From positions 1 to 43,563 of the forward strand of contig CASFXH010000025.1 in the NCBI GenBank assembly GCA_949298575.1: a stretch of DNA of 43,563 nt, read 5' to 3'. How positions within the stretch are numbered: position 1 is the stretch's first letter; each line of letters begins with the position of its first letter. The notes under the pieces are model-generated. The model was not told the origin of the DNA and made no database searches. It was given only the letters and a program-made list of their open reading frames with translations. Positions 32,448 through 43,338 of this stretch are shown here, piece by piece. Source of the DNA: an uncultured Parabacteroides sp. (GTDB lineage: Bacteria > Bacteroidota > Bacteroidia > Bacteroidales > Tannerellaceae). The position numbers and the translations under genes are program-made.

Positions 32448-33962
32448 TCAGAAGGGTACCTCATTCACACCTGCTGGACTTAAGAAATCCTCTCCACCCA
32501 CATTCGGTGAAAGCTCGGAAGTTTGATTCATACCCGACGAGAACTCACGGACGGGAATGTCCTCCTCGATGTTCATGAACTTCGCGAACTCGCTCTTGAA
32601 ACGCAGACGGACATCGCCCGTCGCGCCGTTACGGTGCTTGGCAATGATAATTTCAGCCAAGCCTATCAACGAGTTGCCCCGCTCATCTTCCGTAATCTTA
32701 TAATACTCCGGTCGATGGATAAAACAAACCATGTCGGCATCTTGCTCGATGGCGCCCGACTCACGCAGGTCGGCCAGCTGCGGACGTTTCCCCTCGGCTC
32801 CCTGACGCGCCTCGACACCACGGTTCAGCTGCGAAAGGGCGATGATGGGGATATTCAACTCCTTGGCCAAGCCTTTAAGAGAGCGAGAAATGGTACTTAC
32901 CTCTTGCTCACGACTTCCGAACGTCATACCACTGGCGTTCATCAACTGGAGATAATCAATAATGATGCATTTAATTCCATGTTCACGAACGAGACGGCGA
33001 GCCTTAGTTCGAAGCTCAAAGACGGAGAGGCTCGGCGTATCGTCAATATAGATCGGCGCGTCGTAAAGTTCGCGAATCTTGAAGTCAAGCTGTTCCCACT
33101 CATAATTCTCGAGACGGCCACTCTTGATCTTCTCGCCAGGGATCTCGCAGACGTTTACGATCAAACGATTAACTAACTGTACATTGCTCATTTCAAGCGA
33201 GAAGAGCGCCACAGGGATCTTATAGTTCACGGCCATGTTCTTCGCCATCGAGAGGACGAAAGCCGTCTTACCCATCGCGGGGCGGGCGGCGATGATGATG
33301 AGATCGGAGTCTTGCCAGCCAGAAGTGATCTTGTCCAGCCCATCGAAGCCCGTTCGAAGGCCGCTCAAGCCCTCTTTCTGGTTGGCCGCCTTCTGAAGCA
33401 TCTCCATCGCCTCGCGGATAATAGGGTTGATTTGGGTCACGTCCTTCTTCACGTTGCGCTGGGAAATCTCAAAGAGCTTGCCCTCGGCCTCTTGCATCAG
33501 ATCATCCACGTCGATTGTCTCATCGAACGCCTTGTCCTGGATCTGGGCGGTAAAAGAAATCAGCTCACGAGCCAAGTATTTCTGGGCAATAATCCGAGCG
33601 TGATACTCGATATGGGCCGAGCTGGCCACCTTACTGGTCAGTTGGGAAATATAAAAAGGTCCTCCCACCTCGTCCAATTCCCCCCGCTTCTTCAATTGCT
33701 CGGTAACGGTCAGCATGTCGATGGGTTTCTGACTAACCGCCAAGTCAACGATCGCGGCGAAAATCTTCTCGTGCGCCTTCTCGTAAAAGCATTCCGGCTT
33801 CAAGATCTCACTCACGATGGAATAGGCGTCCTTCTCGAGCATCAACGCGCCCAAAACCGCCTCCTCCAACTCGCGGGCCTGGGGTTGCAAGCGCCCCATA
33901 TCACCGATAATGATCGGTTTTTGCCGTCTCTTACTTGTCGTATTTTTCGTACCTTCTGCCAT
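32448..33962 (-). CDS. dnaB: Replicative DNA helicase DnaB
   Basis: A 504-residue hexameric helicase that unwinds the fork and recruits primase. The N-terminal domain (about 20-125) has PQARELEEAVLGALML. The RecA-like C-terminal domain (about 190-470) has Walker A ARPAMGKTAF, Walker B CIIIDYLQLM, and the arginine-finger region AKHRNGATG. There is no intein. Single gene with its own promoter at 33988-33995 and divergent from the symporter. Confidence 0.96.
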   Translation of the reverse strand: MAEGTKNTTSKRRQKPIIIGDMGRLQPQARELEEAVLGALMLEKDAYSIVSEILKPECFYEKAHEKIFAAIVDLAVSQKPIDMLTVTEQLKKRGELDEVGGPFYISQLTSKVASSAHIEYHARIIAQKYLARELISFTAQIQDKAFDETIDVDDLMQEAEGKLFEISQRNVKKDVTQINPIIREAMEMLQKAANQKEGLSGLRTGFDGLDKITSGWQDSDLIIIAARPAMGKTAFVLSMAKNMAVNYKIPVALFSLEMSNVQLVNRLIVNVCEIPGEKIKSGRLENYEWEQLDFKIRELYDAPIYIDDTPSLSVFELRTKARRLVREHGIKCIIIDYLQLMNASGMTFGSREQEVSTISRSLKGLAKELNIPIIALSQLNRGVEARQGAEGKRPQLADLRESGAIEQDADMVCFIHRPEYYKITEDERGNSLIGLAEIIIAKHRNGATGDVRLRFKSEFAKFMNIEEDIPVREFSSGMNQTSELSPNVGGEDFLSPAGVNEVPF

Positions 33963-33987
33963 ACTTGTCTTTTCAAATCACGGGGCG

Positions 33988-33995
33988 CAAAGGTA
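33988..33995 (-). promoter_or_regulatory. Promoter -7 box TACCTTTG for dnaB
   Basis: The minus strand reads TACCTTTG, 26 nt before the dnaB ATG at 33962. A TATCTTCG box on the plus strand at 34028-34035 may serve the symporter. Confidence 0.65.
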
Positions 33996-34051
33996 CAATC
34001 TTTTTTCATCTTTCATTGATTATTCGGTATCTTCGCGGCAAAAACAAGCGG

Positions 34052-35530
34052 ATGAATAGTTACCTTATCCTTGGGATTATCGTGGCCTATTTCGCGGTCC
34101 TTTTGCTCATCGCGTGGCTCACAGGCCGGCGGAGCGACAGCAACGACGCGTTCTTCTTGGGCGAGCGCCGGTCGCCATGGTACATCGTGTCGATCGGCAT
34201 GATCGGGACCTCACTCTCAGGCGTCACGTTCGTTTCCGTACCGGGCATGGTACGCTCAATCGACATGACTTATATGCAAACCGTGTTCGGCTTCTTTTTC
34301 GGTTATGTCCTGATTGCCCAAGTACTTCTCCCCCTCTACTACCGTCTGCGCTTGACCTCCATCTATTCCTACCTGGAAGGCCGGATCGGTCCGCGGAGCT
34401 ATAAGACAGGAGCCCTCTTTTTCTTCCTCTCAAAGCTGGTCGGGGCGGCGGCCCGGCTTTACCTCGTGGTCCTAATCCTTCAAGCGCACGTTTTCAGCGC
34501 ATGGAACATCCCCTTCTTCGTCACGACCCTGCTTAGCATCGGCTTGGTCTGGCTCTATACGTTCCGAAGCGGGGTCAAGACTATTATCTGGACCGATACA
34601 CTCCAAGCGATTTGCCTCGTGGCGATGCTGGTAGTCATCATTTGGCAAGTCAACGAGGCGATGGGCCTGGACTTCATGGGAATGGCAAAGACCATCGCGG
34701 GAAGCCCCCACTTCCGCATCTTCGAGTTTAGCGACTGGCATTCCACCCAGAATTTCTTCAAGCAATTCTTCAGTGGCATCTTCATCACCATCGTCATGAC
34801 GGGCCTGGATCAGGATATGATGCAAAAGAACCTCTCCTGCCGCAACCTGAAGGAGGCGCAAAAGAATATGTATACGTATGGCTTTGCGTTCACGCCGGTC
34901 AATTTCCTGTTCCTCTCGCTGGGTGTCCTGTTGCTCACGTTGGCGAGCGAACGACAGATCCCCTTACCCGCCTTGAGCGACGAGATCCTGCCCATGTTCT
35001 GCACCTCTGGCATCTTGGGACAAAGCATCTTGCTCTTTTTCACTATTGGAATTATCGCCGCCGCGTTTAGCAGCGCCGACTCGGCTCTTACGGCACTCAC
35101 CACCTCTTTTTGCGTAGATATTCTGGGCGTACAGAAAGAAGAGAGCGGGAAGGCCAAGCGAGTCCGCTTGAGAACCCATTTGGCCATCTCTATCCTTTTC
35201 GCCGTCATCATCCTAATCTTCAAGGCAGTCAATAACCGAAGCGTGATCGACGCAATTTACATGATCGCTTCCTATACTTACGGGCCACTGTTGGGCTTGT
35301 TCGCGTTCGGCCTTTTCACCAAATGCCAACCTCGCGACCGCTACGTGCCTTTTATTTGCGTAGTCTCTCCCCTGCTCTGCTTCGCGCTCGACGAGCTGGC
35401 CCAGCGCTACCTGTCCTACCAATTCAGCTACGAGATGCTTATCATCAACGGAGGGCTGACTTGCCTGGGCCTTTGGCTCCTGTCTTTCAAACGGACTCTT
35501 CAATCCGCTATCAATCATTCACGAAAATAA
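34052..35530 (+). CDS. Sodium:solute symporter
   Basis: A 492-residue SSF-family transporter with about 13 membrane helices. I start at the ATG at 34052 ([14 protein letters not shown]); the longer open frame would add 39 residues overlapping the dnaB promoter region. Family signs are [29 protein letters not shown] in helix 1, the Na+ site stretch and [18 protein letters not shown]. The substrate cannot be told from sequence; candidates in the family include sugars, sialic acid and proline. engB follows 8 nt downstream and may be co-transcribed. Confidence 0.88.
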   Translation: MNSYLILGIIVAYFAVLLLIAWLTGRRSDSNDAFFLGERRSPWYIVSIGMIGTSLSGVTFVSVPGMVRSIDMTYMQTVFGFFFGYVLIAQVLLPLYYRLRLTSIYSYLEGRIGPRSYKTGALFFFLSKLVGAAARLYLVVLILQAHVFSAWNIPFFVTTLLSIGLVWLYTFRSGVKTIIWTDTLQAICLVAMLVVIIWQVNEAMGLDFMGMAKTIAGSPHFRIFEFSDWHSTQNFFKQFFSGIFITIVMTGLDQDMMQKNLSCRNLKEAQKNMYTYGFAFTPVNFLFLSLGVLLLTLASERQIPLPALSDEILPMFCTSGILGQSILLFFTIGIIAAAFSSADSALTALTTSFCVDILGVQKEESGKAKRVRLRTHLAISILFAVIILIFKAVNNRSVIDAIYMIASYTYGPLLGLFAFGLFTKCQPRDRYVPFICVVSPLLCFALDELAQRYLSYQFSYEMLIINGGLTCLGLWLLSFKRTLQSAINHSRK

Positions 35531-35538
35531 TTAAAGAT

Positions 35539-36192
35539 ATGGAAATCAAAAACGCGACATTTGTCATCAGCAATACCGACTACCGGAAATGTCCCGAAGG
35601 AAATCGACCTGAATACGCATTCATCGGACGAAGCAATGTCGGGAAATCTTCCTTGATCAATATGCTTACGAACCGCAAGAGCCTAGCCATGACTTCGCAA
35701 ATGCCCGGCAAAACGACCTTGATCAACCACTTCCTGATCAACAACAGCTGGTATTTGGTCGACCTGCCAGGTTATGGCTTCGCGCGGCGAGGCGAAGAAG
35801 GCCGTAAGCAAATCCGTCAAATCATCCACAACTACATTCTGGGACGGGCACAGTTGACTTGCTTATTTGTCTTGATCGACTGCCGGCACGCCCCTCAAAA
35901 AATCGACTTAGACTTCATTACCTGGTTGGGCGAGGAAGGCATTCCCTTCGCGATCATCTTCACGAAAATCGATAAGATCAGTCAAACCCGCCTCCGGGAG
36001 AACGTCAAGATCTACTCCGATAAGCTTCTGGAGACGTGGGAAGAGCTTCCTCCACTCTTCTATACCTCTTCCGCGAAAAAGATAGGAAAAGAAGAATTAC
36101 TCGATTACATCCATTCCATCAACCAATCTTTAGATCAACAACCTTCTGAAAACGAGGAAAACAGCAAGCCGGAAAAAGACGAAGTGATTTAA
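35539..36192 (+). CDS. engB: Ribosome biogenesis GTP-binding protein YihA/YsxC/EngB
   Basis: A 217-residue GTPase needed for 50S subunit assembly. I start at the ATG at 35539 ([12 protein letters not shown]), before the conserved [20 protein letters not shown] (G1). G2 Thr lies in [12 protein letters not shown]3 is DLPGYGFA, G4 TKID, G5 SSAKK. The tail (about 195-217) is acidic. It follows the symporter gene by 8 nt. Confidence 0.93.
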   Translation: MEIKNATFVISNTDYRKCPEGNRPEYAFIGRSNVGKSSLINMLTNRKSLAMTSQMPGKTTLINHFLINNSWYLVDLPGYGFARRGEEGRKQIRQIIHNYILGRAQLTCLFVLIDCRHAPQKIDLDFITWLGEEGIPFAIIFTKIDKISQTRLRENVKIYSDKLLETWEELPPLFYTSSAKKIGKEELLDYIHSINQSLDQQPSENEENSKPEKDEVI

Positions 36193-36267
36193 ACTTTCCG
36201 GCTAAGGTCCTTTCCCATGCCTACTTATCCTGGACATTACACCCACTCGCTTCAATTTAGCGAATAT

Positions 36268-36304
36268 GAAGCACTGTACTTCACATGGTGAACTACAGTA
36301 CTTC
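36268..36304. repeat. Imperfect 17-bp hairpin in intergenic region
   Basis: Arms 36268-36284 and 36288-36304 pair at 15 of 17 positions around an ATG triloop. About 20 nt on, GCCAGA and TCTGGC bracket a second smaller fold (36314-36344). No T-run follows, so not a clear terminator; might be a REP-like element or part of a small RNA. Confidence 0.5.
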
Positions 36305-36477
36305 GCGTGACGATGCCAGAATGAAGGCGAGCGCAAGAATCTGGCTCTAGGATGAGTTTAAACCAATTCGATGTTTAATAACAGAAGAATCCCCTTTCAC
36401 GAATCGGCGGGAAATGGGGAAAATTTGCCTACATTCGCGGTTTAGAATCTTACAACAATTGTATACATTAATATATA

Positions 36478-37884
36478 ATGGAAAATACGAGACGCTCTTT
36501 TTTGAAAAAGGTATCGGCGGCGGGGCTTGGCGCGGCCGGTTTAGCGATGGCGAACAATGCCTCGGCTGTCATCAACCATTCAACGGCAAACAATTCCCCC
36601 AAGAAACCCGCAGGAAAAGATGACGGCAAATTGAAGTTCGGTTTCATCGGGACCGGATCACGTTGCCACGAACACATCAACAACGTCCTTTCCATCCCCG
36701 GAAACAAGATCGTCGCAATCTGCGATATCCAACAAGGGCCGATTGACCGGACACTTAAACATATCGCCCAATTCAACGTCGCTGCACCGAAAGTCTATAA
36801 GGGCGGCGAATGGGAATTCCTGAAAATGCTCGACAACGAGGAATTTGATTGCGTCATCATCGCCAGCCCCTGGGAATGGCATACGCCGATGGCCGTAGCC
36901 GCGATGAAGGCGGGCGTACCCTACGTCGGCGTCGAAGTATCCGCGGCGAATACGGTAGAGGAATGCTGGGATTTGGTCAACGTCTCCGAAGCAACAGGGA
37001 GCCAACTGAATATCATGGAAAACGTTTGCTACCGCCGCGACTGCATGGCTGCGTTGAACATGGTCCGCCAAGGCCTTTTCGGCGAATTGCTTCATGCGAC
37101 TTGCGGCTATGAACACGACTTACGGGAGGTAAAATTCAACGACGGGCAACATTACAATTACGTGCCGGGAAGCGGAGACCTGCGAATGGGGCCGACCGCT
37201 TACGCCGAGGCGCAATGGCGTACGAACCACTCCGTCCATCGCAATGGCGATATCTACCCCACGCACGGAATCGGCCCCGTGGCGAATTGCCTGGACATCA
37301 ACCGGGGCAATCGCTTCCTCTCCTTGACGGCGATGGCCACCCAATCCCGAGGGTTGCATAAGTTCGTGGTCGATAACGGTGGGGCGGATCATCCATTGGC
37401 CAAGGTTCGTTTCAATTTGGGCGATATCGTGACCTCGATGATCAAATGTGCGAACGGACAAACCGTGATCGTCACCCACGACACCAACTCCCCCCGTCCC
37501 TACTCACTCGGTTTCCGCATCCAAGGGACAGAAGGCTTATGGATGAACGATGGCGACCACGTTTACGTACAAGGCCAATCCAAACCGCATACGTGGGACA
37601 GCTCAGACGATTGGTTCCAAAGATACGACCACCCCTTGTGGAAAGCCCACGGGGCCGAGGCTTCGGAAGCGGGCCATGGCGGGATGGACTACGTCATGAT
37701 GTTCGACTTCATCGACGCGATCCGCAACAAGAAACGGGCACCGATGGATTGCTACGACGCGGCGGCATGGAGCGCCATCTCCGGATTGTCTGAAATGTCG
37801 ATCGCCCGAGGCGGAGCGGTCGTAGACTTCCCGGATTTCACCCGCGGACAATGGATCCGGAGAGAACCGGCGTTCGCGTTGTGA
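36478..37884 (+). CDS. Gfo/Idh/MocA oxidoreductase, GH109-like, exported
   Basis: A 468-residue enzyme with a twin-arginine-type start (TRRSFLKKVSAAGLG) suggesting export with bound NAD(P). The Rossmann motif GFIGTGSRCHEH is at about 57-68, and the long C-terminal domain has HPLAKVRFNLGDIVTSMIKC and PYSLGFRIQGTEGLWM, the pattern of GH109 alpha-N-acetylgalactosaminidases, which cleave via NAD-linked oxidation at C3. Activity on other sugars by 3-oxidation is equally possible. First gene of the operon with 37939 and 39234, which supports a 3-keto-glycoside route. Confidence 0.85.
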   Translation: MENTRRSFLKKVSAAGLGAAGLAMANNASAVINHSTANNSPKKPAGKDDGKLKFGFIGTGSRCHEHINNVLSIPGNKIVAICDIQQGPIDRTLKHIAQFNVAAPKVYKGGEWEFLKMLDNEEFDCVIIASPWEWHTPMAVAAMKAGVPYVGVEVSAANTVEECWDLVNVSEATGSQLNIMENVCYRRDCMAALNMVRQGLFGELLHATCGYEHDLREVKFNDGQHYNYVPGSGDLRMGPTAYAEAQWRTNHSVHRNGDIYPTHGIGPVANCLDINRGNRFLSLTAMATQSRGLHKFVVDNGGADHPLAKVRFNLGDIVTSMIKCANGQTVIVTHDTNSPRPYSLGFRIQGTEGLWMNDGDHVYVQGQSKPHTWDSSDDWFQRYDHPLWKAHGAEASEAGHGGMDYVMMFDFIDAIRNKKRAPMDCYDAAAWSAISGLSEMSIARGGAVVDFPDFTRGQWIRREPAFAL

Positions 37885-37938
37885 TAATTTAAGTAAGAGA
37901 GACAAGACAATGTATTATCCTTAATTCATTTTATAATC

Positions 37939-39195
37939 ATGAAAACAAACAGAAGAGATTTCCTGAAAACGCTGGGAGGCATCGCGGTATTCTCGATCGT
38001 GCCGCGTCATGTCTTGGGCAAGGGATTCATCGCGCCAAGCGACCAACTTACGAAAGGTATTATTGGTACGGGAGGTATGGGACGAGGACACGTAGACTAC
38101 GCAGGCACCCGTTTGGTCGCGGTTTGCGATGTCGACAAGAACCATTTGGAATTAGGCAAGCAATTGGTCAAAGAAAAGATCGCGGCCTATCACGATTTCC
38201 GTGACTTGATCCTTGATCCGAACGTAGATATCGTCCATATTGCCACGCCACCGCATTGGCACGGCATCATGTCGGTCGAGGCGGCTAAAGCGGGCAAGGA
38301 TATTTGGTGCGAAAAACCCATGACCCGGACCATCGGGGAAGGCAAGCGGGTAATGGAAGCCGTCAAGCAATACGGACGGATGTTCCGCTTGAATACCTGG
38401 TTCCGTTTCACCGACACGTTCTATGGCTTAGGCACTCCTGTCAAGCCCTTGAAGAAATTGGTCCAAAGTGGACTCTTGGGCTGGCCCTTGAAAGTGACGA
38501 TCAGCAAACATACGGGCTTCGACTGGAAGTTCTATTGGGTTGGGAAAGAATATCTGGAGCCCCAACCGGTTCCCCCCGAACTGGACTACGACCTCTGGCT
38601 GGGGCCGGCACCTTACAAACCTTATAACATCCATCGGACACACCAGACCTTCCGCGGCTATTGGGATTACGATGGCGGTGGCTTAGGCGATATGGGCCAG
38701 CATTATATTGACCCCGTGCAATACTTCCTTGGCAAAGACGAGACCAGCCCGATCAAGGTCGAGGTCGACGCTCCTCAGCAACATCCCGACGCGGTCGGCA
38801 CATGGCGTTCCATCACCTACACCTACGAGGACGGTTGCCAAATCGTTTTGTGGGGAGGCGACTATGGCGATCCCAATACGCCGTACATCGCGGGCCCCAA
38901 AGGCAATGTCTATAAGAATTTCATCTGCGATATCCCCGATTGGGAAAAGAAGCTGGCGGATTATCCGGAGCCGGAACCGCAAGTAACCGATTTCATCCAA
39001 TGTGTCAAGACCCGTCAACCGTTCGCCCTGAACGAACGCAACGGGTTCCGCTCGGCGACGCTTGTCAACATGGGTGCCGTAGCCTTGCGCCTGAACCGCA
39101 CGCTGCGTTTCGATCCAGTAAAACTGGAATTTATCGACGACGAGGCCGCAAACCGGTTGCTAGACCAACCCATGCGAGCGCCATGGAACATTTAA
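37939..39195 (+). CDS. Gfo/Idh/MocA oxidoreductase, exported
   Basis: A 418-residue dehydrogenase with a twin-arginine-type signal (NRRDFLKTLGGIAVFSIVPR) and an NAD(P)-binding domain (GIIGTGGMGRGHVDYAG, about 43-59; EKPMTRTIGEGKRV near 125). The C-terminal domain has WLGPAPYKPYN, the usual marker of the secreted Gfo/Idh group with a WLGPAP motif. It differs from the GH109-like gene before it, so the two probably act on different steps or anomers. 54 nt separate them. Confidence 0.87.
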   Translation: MKTNRRDFLKTLGGIAVFSIVPRHVLGKGFIAPSDQLTKGIIGTGGMGRGHVDYAGTRLVAVCDVDKNHLELGKQLVKEKIAAYHDFRDLILDPNVDIVHIATPPHWHGIMSVEAAKAGKDIWCEKPMTRTIGEGKRVMEAVKQYGRMFRLNTWFRFTDTFYGLGTPVKPLKKLVQSGLLGWPLKVTISKHTGFDWKFYWVGKEYLEPQPVPPELDYDLWLGPAPYKPYNIHRTHQTFRGYWDYDGGGLGDMGQHYIDPVQYFLGKDETSPIKVEVDAPQQHPDAVGTWRSITYTYEDGCQIVLWGGDYGDPNTPYIAGPKGNVYKNFICDIPDWEKKLADYPEPEPQVTDFIQCVKTRQPFALNERNGFRSATLVNMGAVALRLNRTLRFDPVKLEFIDDEAANRLLDQPMRAPWNI

Positions 39196-39233
39196 AGGAA
39201 GAATATAGAATGAAAATTTATTAAGCAGATAAG

Positions 39234-42200
39234 ATGAAAAAGACATATATCACCATCAGCGCCCTTTTGCTCTGTGCCCAAATGATGCTGGCCCAGTCGC
39301 CGGCCAACCGCACGTCCGCGACGGTCGTCGCCGATGTCCTGGCTCAAATGCCAGCCCAGACGCAAGCGGAATACAATCAGTTGATCAACGATCTGGTCTC
39401 GACGGGAGAAGACGGCGTCCTCGCGCTGATCAAACGGATCAATGCCCCCGGCCAAGGAAGTAACGCTCAAGTCGATTACGCCTTAAGCGGCCTGACCCAC
39501 TACGTGATGGCCAAAGGCGAGGAAAGCGCCCGGGCCACCGTGGCGAAAGCCTACGTGAAAGCGCTCGGACAAGTCGAGGAACGGGAAACCAAAGCGTTCA
39601 TCATCCGCCAGCTCCAATTGGTCGGCCAGGATGAGAGCGTCGACGCGTTGGCCGATTACCTCAATGATGAACAACTGAGCGGACCGGCAACACGGGCCTT
39701 GGCGACGATCGGGACCGAAAACGCGGAAAACGCCCTCGCCGCGGCACTCTTGATGCGCATGGGATCCAACGAGGCGAAACGCAACATTATCTTGGCCCTC
39801 GCCGACGAGCGGGTCGAGAAATCGGAACCCGCCTTGAAAGCCTTGCTCAACAGCTCCGACGAATCAACTCGCAAGGACGTGCTCTATGCCCTGAGCCGAT
39901 TAGGGACCGCTTCCTCGCTTGACCTCTTGGCCGACGCGGCGGAAAACGCAAACTATACGATGGAAAAGACAGGCGCCAACGAAGCCTACATCGCCCTGAT
40001 CAAACGGATCGCGTCGCAAGGAGACACCAAGACGGCCGAGAAAGCCGCCAACAGCCTTTTGAAGAAAGCGACTAAAGCGGGCATGACCCAAACCCGGGAA
40101 GCCGCCTTGCAAATCCTGATGTCGCTCGACAAGGAAGAAGTGACAAAACTGCTCCTGAAAGCTTTAAAAGATAAAGACAAGAGCTATCGGAACGCCGCGC
40201 TTAACTTCGCCTCCGATTTCGCCGACCAAGCGCTTTACGTGGAAGTCGCCAAGAAAATCCAAAAGGCGGATCCGGAAGTGCAGGTGGATATCGTCAACTG
40301 GCTGGGCCGTGAAAGCAAACGGGCCGGTAAGCATGACGTGATCAAGAACCTGGACATCCGCTTCGATCTCCCCTTGCGCCAAGTTCTCTTCGACCTCCTC
40401 GCGGAGGAGAATCCTTACGAGGTCCGTGAAGCGGCCGCTTGGACATTGGTCAAGATCGGCGACGCGGCGGCCATCCCCAATTTAGCCGCCTTGTTGCGCT
40501 CGACCGACTCGCAAATCATTCTTTTGGGAGAAGACGCGCTGGCCGCTTTCCCGGGCGATATCGACCAGAATGTCGCCAAGGTGATCCCGGCCGCCACGCC
40601 CGAGGGAAAAATCGCGGGGTTGCAACTGTTGGCTCTCCGGAAGGCGGATACGCATTTGAACACGGTGCTTGAACAAGTTAACTCAAACGACGCGAAGGTG
40701 CAAGAAGCCGCTTATATCGCCTTGAAAGACGTGGTTTCGGAACAAGACTTCACGCAACTCTGCGGAATGTTGGAAAGCGCGAAAGAGACGGCGATCGTCC
40801 CCATCCAAGAAGCGATCATCGCCGCAATCAGTCGACAAGCGCCTCAAGCACAAGTGGAGAACGTCAGCCGACGCATGGTTCAAGCAGGTTCTGGGAAAAA
40901 ACATCTTTACTACCAAGTATTAGCCGCGACAGGCGAGGCGAAAGCGCTCGAGATGATTGTCGAGGGCTTCAACACCGGATCGGGAACAGCGAAAGACGCG
41001 GCACTGGAAGCCTTATTGGCCTGGAAAGGCTATGAGGTGGCGGAAGAGTTGTTCCGCGTTTGCCAAAACAGCTCCGGACAAGTGTTCGACGCGGCCCTGA
41101 ACCGCTACGTGGAACTGGTCTCGGCGCCGGGACGCACGGGCGAGAACCGCTTGCTCGACTTGCGTGAGGCGATGGCAATCTCCAAGACAAACGAGCAGAA
41201 AGTGGCTATCCTTCGGCAGATCCAACAGACCGGCACGTTCCAAGCCTTTATGTATGCCGCCCAATTCCTGGACGATAGCGACGCTTCCGTCCGTTCGGCG
41301 GCGACCTACGCGGTCTGGAATATCGCCCGCGACCACAAGGAATATGCCGGCGACAACGTGCGGGAGATCCTGAACCGGGTCTTGCCACTGTTCGATGGCG
41401 AGGATGCCCGCTACGATCGCGACGCCCTGAAACAATTTTTGGCGGAAATGCCGGAAGGCACTGGTTTCGTCTCAATCTTCAATGGAAAAGACTTGAGCGG
41501 CTGGAAAGGTCTGGTGGAAAACCCCATCGCACGGGCGAAAATGACCCCGGCGCAACTGGCGAAAGCACAGGAAAAGGCCGACGAGAACATGCGCCGCGAC
41601 TGGAAGGTGGAGAACGGCTTGCTCGTCTTCGACGGCAAGGGCTTCGACAACCTCTGCACCGTCAAGCAATATGGCGACTTCGAGATGTATGTCGACTGGA
41701 TGCTCGACCCGAAGGGACCTGAGGCCGACGCCGGCATCTATCTCCGCGGGACGCCTCAAGTCCAGATCTGGGACACGGCCCGCGTCGACGTCGGCGCGCA
41801 AGTCGGGTCGGGTGGCCTCTACAACAACCAAGTGAACGAGAGCAAACCCACGAAGGTGGCCGACAACAAGCTGGGCAAATGGAACAGCTTCTACATCAAG
41901 ATGGTTGGCGATCGTGTAACCGTCCTCCTGAACGGCGAGAAAGTGGTCGACAACGTGATCCTCGAGAACTTCTGGGATCGCAAGCGCCCCATCTTCCCCG
42001 TCGAACAGATCGAGCTTCAAGCCCACGGCAGCAAGGTCTATTATCGCGACATCTACGTCAAGGAGTTGGAGCGCCAAGAGCCTTTCGTCCTCTCCGAAGA
42101 GGAACAAAAGGAAGGCTTTAAAGTGCTCTTCGACGGGACGAACATGTACGAATGGACCGGTAACACAGTCGACTACAAGCTGGAAGGCGGTTGCATCGTG

Positions 42201-42698
42201 ATGGATCCCAGCCAGAGCTTCGGCGGCAATCTCTACACGAAAAACGAGTATGAGAACTTCATTTACCGCTTTGATTTCCAACTGACGCCGGGCGCTAACA
42301 ACGGCATCGGCATCCGCACCCCCATGGAGGGCGACGCCGCCTACGTGGGCATGGAGATCCAAGTGCTGGACTGCGAGAACGCTATCTACAGCGACATCAC
42401 CCCGCTGCAACACCACGGCTCGGTCTACGGCATCCTCCCCGCTAACGAGAAGCATAAGGAGGCGATGAAGCCGGTCGGCGAGTGGAACACGGAAGAGATC
42501 ATGGCCGATGGCGACCATATCCGCGTCACCCTCAACGGCGTGGTCATCCTGGACGGCAACATCCGCGAAGCCGTAGCCAACGGCACGCCCGACGGCAAGG
42601 AGCACCCCGGCCTCTTCAACAAGAAAGGCCACATCGGCTTCTTAGGGCACGGTTCGCCCGTCAAGTTCCGCAACATCCGCATCAAGGAGTTGAAATAA
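39234..42698 (+). CDS. Giant exported HEAT-repeat protein with two DUF1080 domains
   Basis: A 1154-residue protein with a signal peptide ending near [12 protein letters not shown] (residue 21). Residues about 40-735 are helical HEAT-like repeats ([52 protein letters not shown]). Two DUF1080 (3-keto-disaccharide hydrolase) modules follow: about 742-945 ([16 protein letters not shown] ... [16 protein letters not shown] ... GKWNSFYIK) and about 957-1152 ([13 protein letters not shown] ... NNGIGIRTP). DUF1080 proteins cleave glycosides already oxidised at C3, so this is the expected partner of the two oxidoreductases before it. The HEAT scaffold plus duplication is unusual in size. A terminator follows. 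Confidence 0.88.
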   Translation: MKKTYITISALLLCAQMMLAQSPANRTSATVVADVLAQMPAQTQAEYNQLINDLVSTGEDGVLALIKRINAPGQGSNAQVDYALSGLTHYVMAKGEESARATVAKAYVKALGQVEERETKAFIIRQLQLVGQDESVDALADYLNDEQLSGPATRALATIGTENAENALAAALLMRMGSNEAKRNIILALADERVEKSEPALKALLNSSDESTRKDVLYALSRLGTASSLDLLADAAENANYTMEKTGANEAYIALIKRIASQGDTKTAEKAANSLLKKATKAGMTQTREAALQILMSLDKEEVTKLLLKALKDKDKSYRNAALNFASDFADQALYVEVAKKIQKADPEVQVDIVNWLGRESKRAGKHDVIKNLDIRFDLPLRQVLFDLLAEENPYEVREAAAWTLVKIGDAAAIPNLAALLRSTDSQIILLGEDALAAFPGDIDQNVAKVIPAATPEGKIAGLQLLALRKADTHLNTVLEQVNSNDAKVQEAAYIALKDVVSEQDFTQLCGMLESAKETAIVPIQEAIIAAISRQAPQAQVENVSRRMVQAGSGKKHLYYQVLAATGEAKALEMIVEGFNTGSGTAKDAALEALLAWKGYEVAEELFRVCQNSSGQVFDAALNRYVELVSAPGRTGENRLLDLREAMAISKTNEQKVAILRQIQQTGTFQAFMYAAQFLDDSDASVRSAATYAVWNIARDHKEYAGDNVREILNRVLPLFDGEDARYDRDALKQFLAEMPEGTGFVSIFNGKDLSGWKGLVENPIARAKMTPAQLAKAQEKADENMRRDWKVENGLLVFDGKGFDNLCTVKQYGDFEMYVDWMLDPKGPEADAGIYLRGTPQVQIWDTARVDVGAQVGSGGLYNNQVNESKPTKVADNKLGKWNSFYIKMVGDRVTVLLNGEKVVDNVILENFWDRKRPIFPVEQIELQAHGSKVYYRDIYVKELERQEPFVLSEEEQKEGFKVLFDGTNMYEWTGNTVDYKLEGGCIVMDPSQSFGGNLYTKNEYENFIYRFDFQLTPGANNGIGIRTPMEGDAAYVGMEIQVLDCENAIYSDITPLQHHGSVYGILPANEKHKEAMKPVGEWNTEEIMADGDHIRVTLNGVVILDGNIREAVANGTPDGKEHPGLFNKKGHIGFLGHGSPVKFRNIRIKELK

Positions 42699-42717
42699 TA
42701 TTTCCCTCCATCAATAC

Positions 42718-42772
42718 AAGGCACCCCGACACGACGCTTTTCGCGAAGCGCACGCGGGGTGCCTTCTTTTTT
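42718..42772 (+). terminator. Terminator of the oxidoreductase operon
   Basis: An 11-bp stem (42718-42728 with 42755-42765) enclosing a smaller CGCTT/AAGCG hairpin, then TTCTTTTTT. It starts 20 nt after the stop codon. Confidence 0.85.
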
Positions 42773-42935
42773 CCGGATGCCGCGAAGACGATTTTCCACG
42801 GTAAACGGGGTTTAACCCTGCCCACCTCAAGATAGCAGAGCGAACCGTAAAACCGCAAAAAACGGGAGGCCTTTCCATGTACTTTTATAATGCCTATCAT
42901 AAGGTCATTATAATCCAATAGTGACGACCTTATAA

Positions 42936-43278
42936 TAACGTGAGTTCGATATAAGAATTAAAAATATCCGTTTGAAAATTAGGAACATAGCGATAAAAGC
43001 ATTAAATTTAAAGTGAAGAACAACATGAAGAGCTCCCTGATGAGCGTAGCGGACAAAATCCTGCTGAGAAAACGCGCTTTGATTGAAACAGTCAACGACG
43101 AGTTGAAGAACATCGCCCAGATTGAACACTCCAGACACCGCTCCTTCAATAACTTCATCGCCAACTCGCTCTCCGCTATCGCCGCATACTGCTTCTTTGA
43201 TAAGAAGCCCGCCATTGACGTTTGTTTTGTCAATGACGGGCAACTAACTATGTTTTATTTTATATCGAACTCACGTTA
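42936..43278 (+). mobile_element. Internally deleted IS982-type element
   Basis: A 343-bp unit bounded by perfect 19-bp inverted repeats (42936-42954 and 43260-43278; inner sequence AACGTGAGTTCGATATAA). Inside is only the 3' end of a transposase gene. Intact IS982 elements are about 1 kb, so about two thirds is lost, leaving a MITE-like derivative that could be moved by a full copy elsewhere. I see no clear target duplication. Confidence 0.75.
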
Positions 43279-43279
43279 A
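43013..43279 (+). pseudogene. C-terminal fragment of IS982-family transposase
   Basis: The open frame (GTG at 43013) reads MKSSLMSVADKILLRKRALI, then ETVNDELKNIAQIEHSRHRS and NSLSAIAAYCFFDKKPAID. This is the typical end of IS982 transposases, including the ETVND region with the last acidic catalytic residue. The upstream two thirds of the roughly 290-residue protein is missing, and a stop codon closes the frame at 42980. The stop at 43277 lies inside the right inverted repeat. Confidence 0.8.
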
Positions 43280-43338
43280 AGATAAGTTTTTTGAAGGAAA
43301 AATAAGTCCGCGACCTTTAAAAAAATATTTTTTCATTC

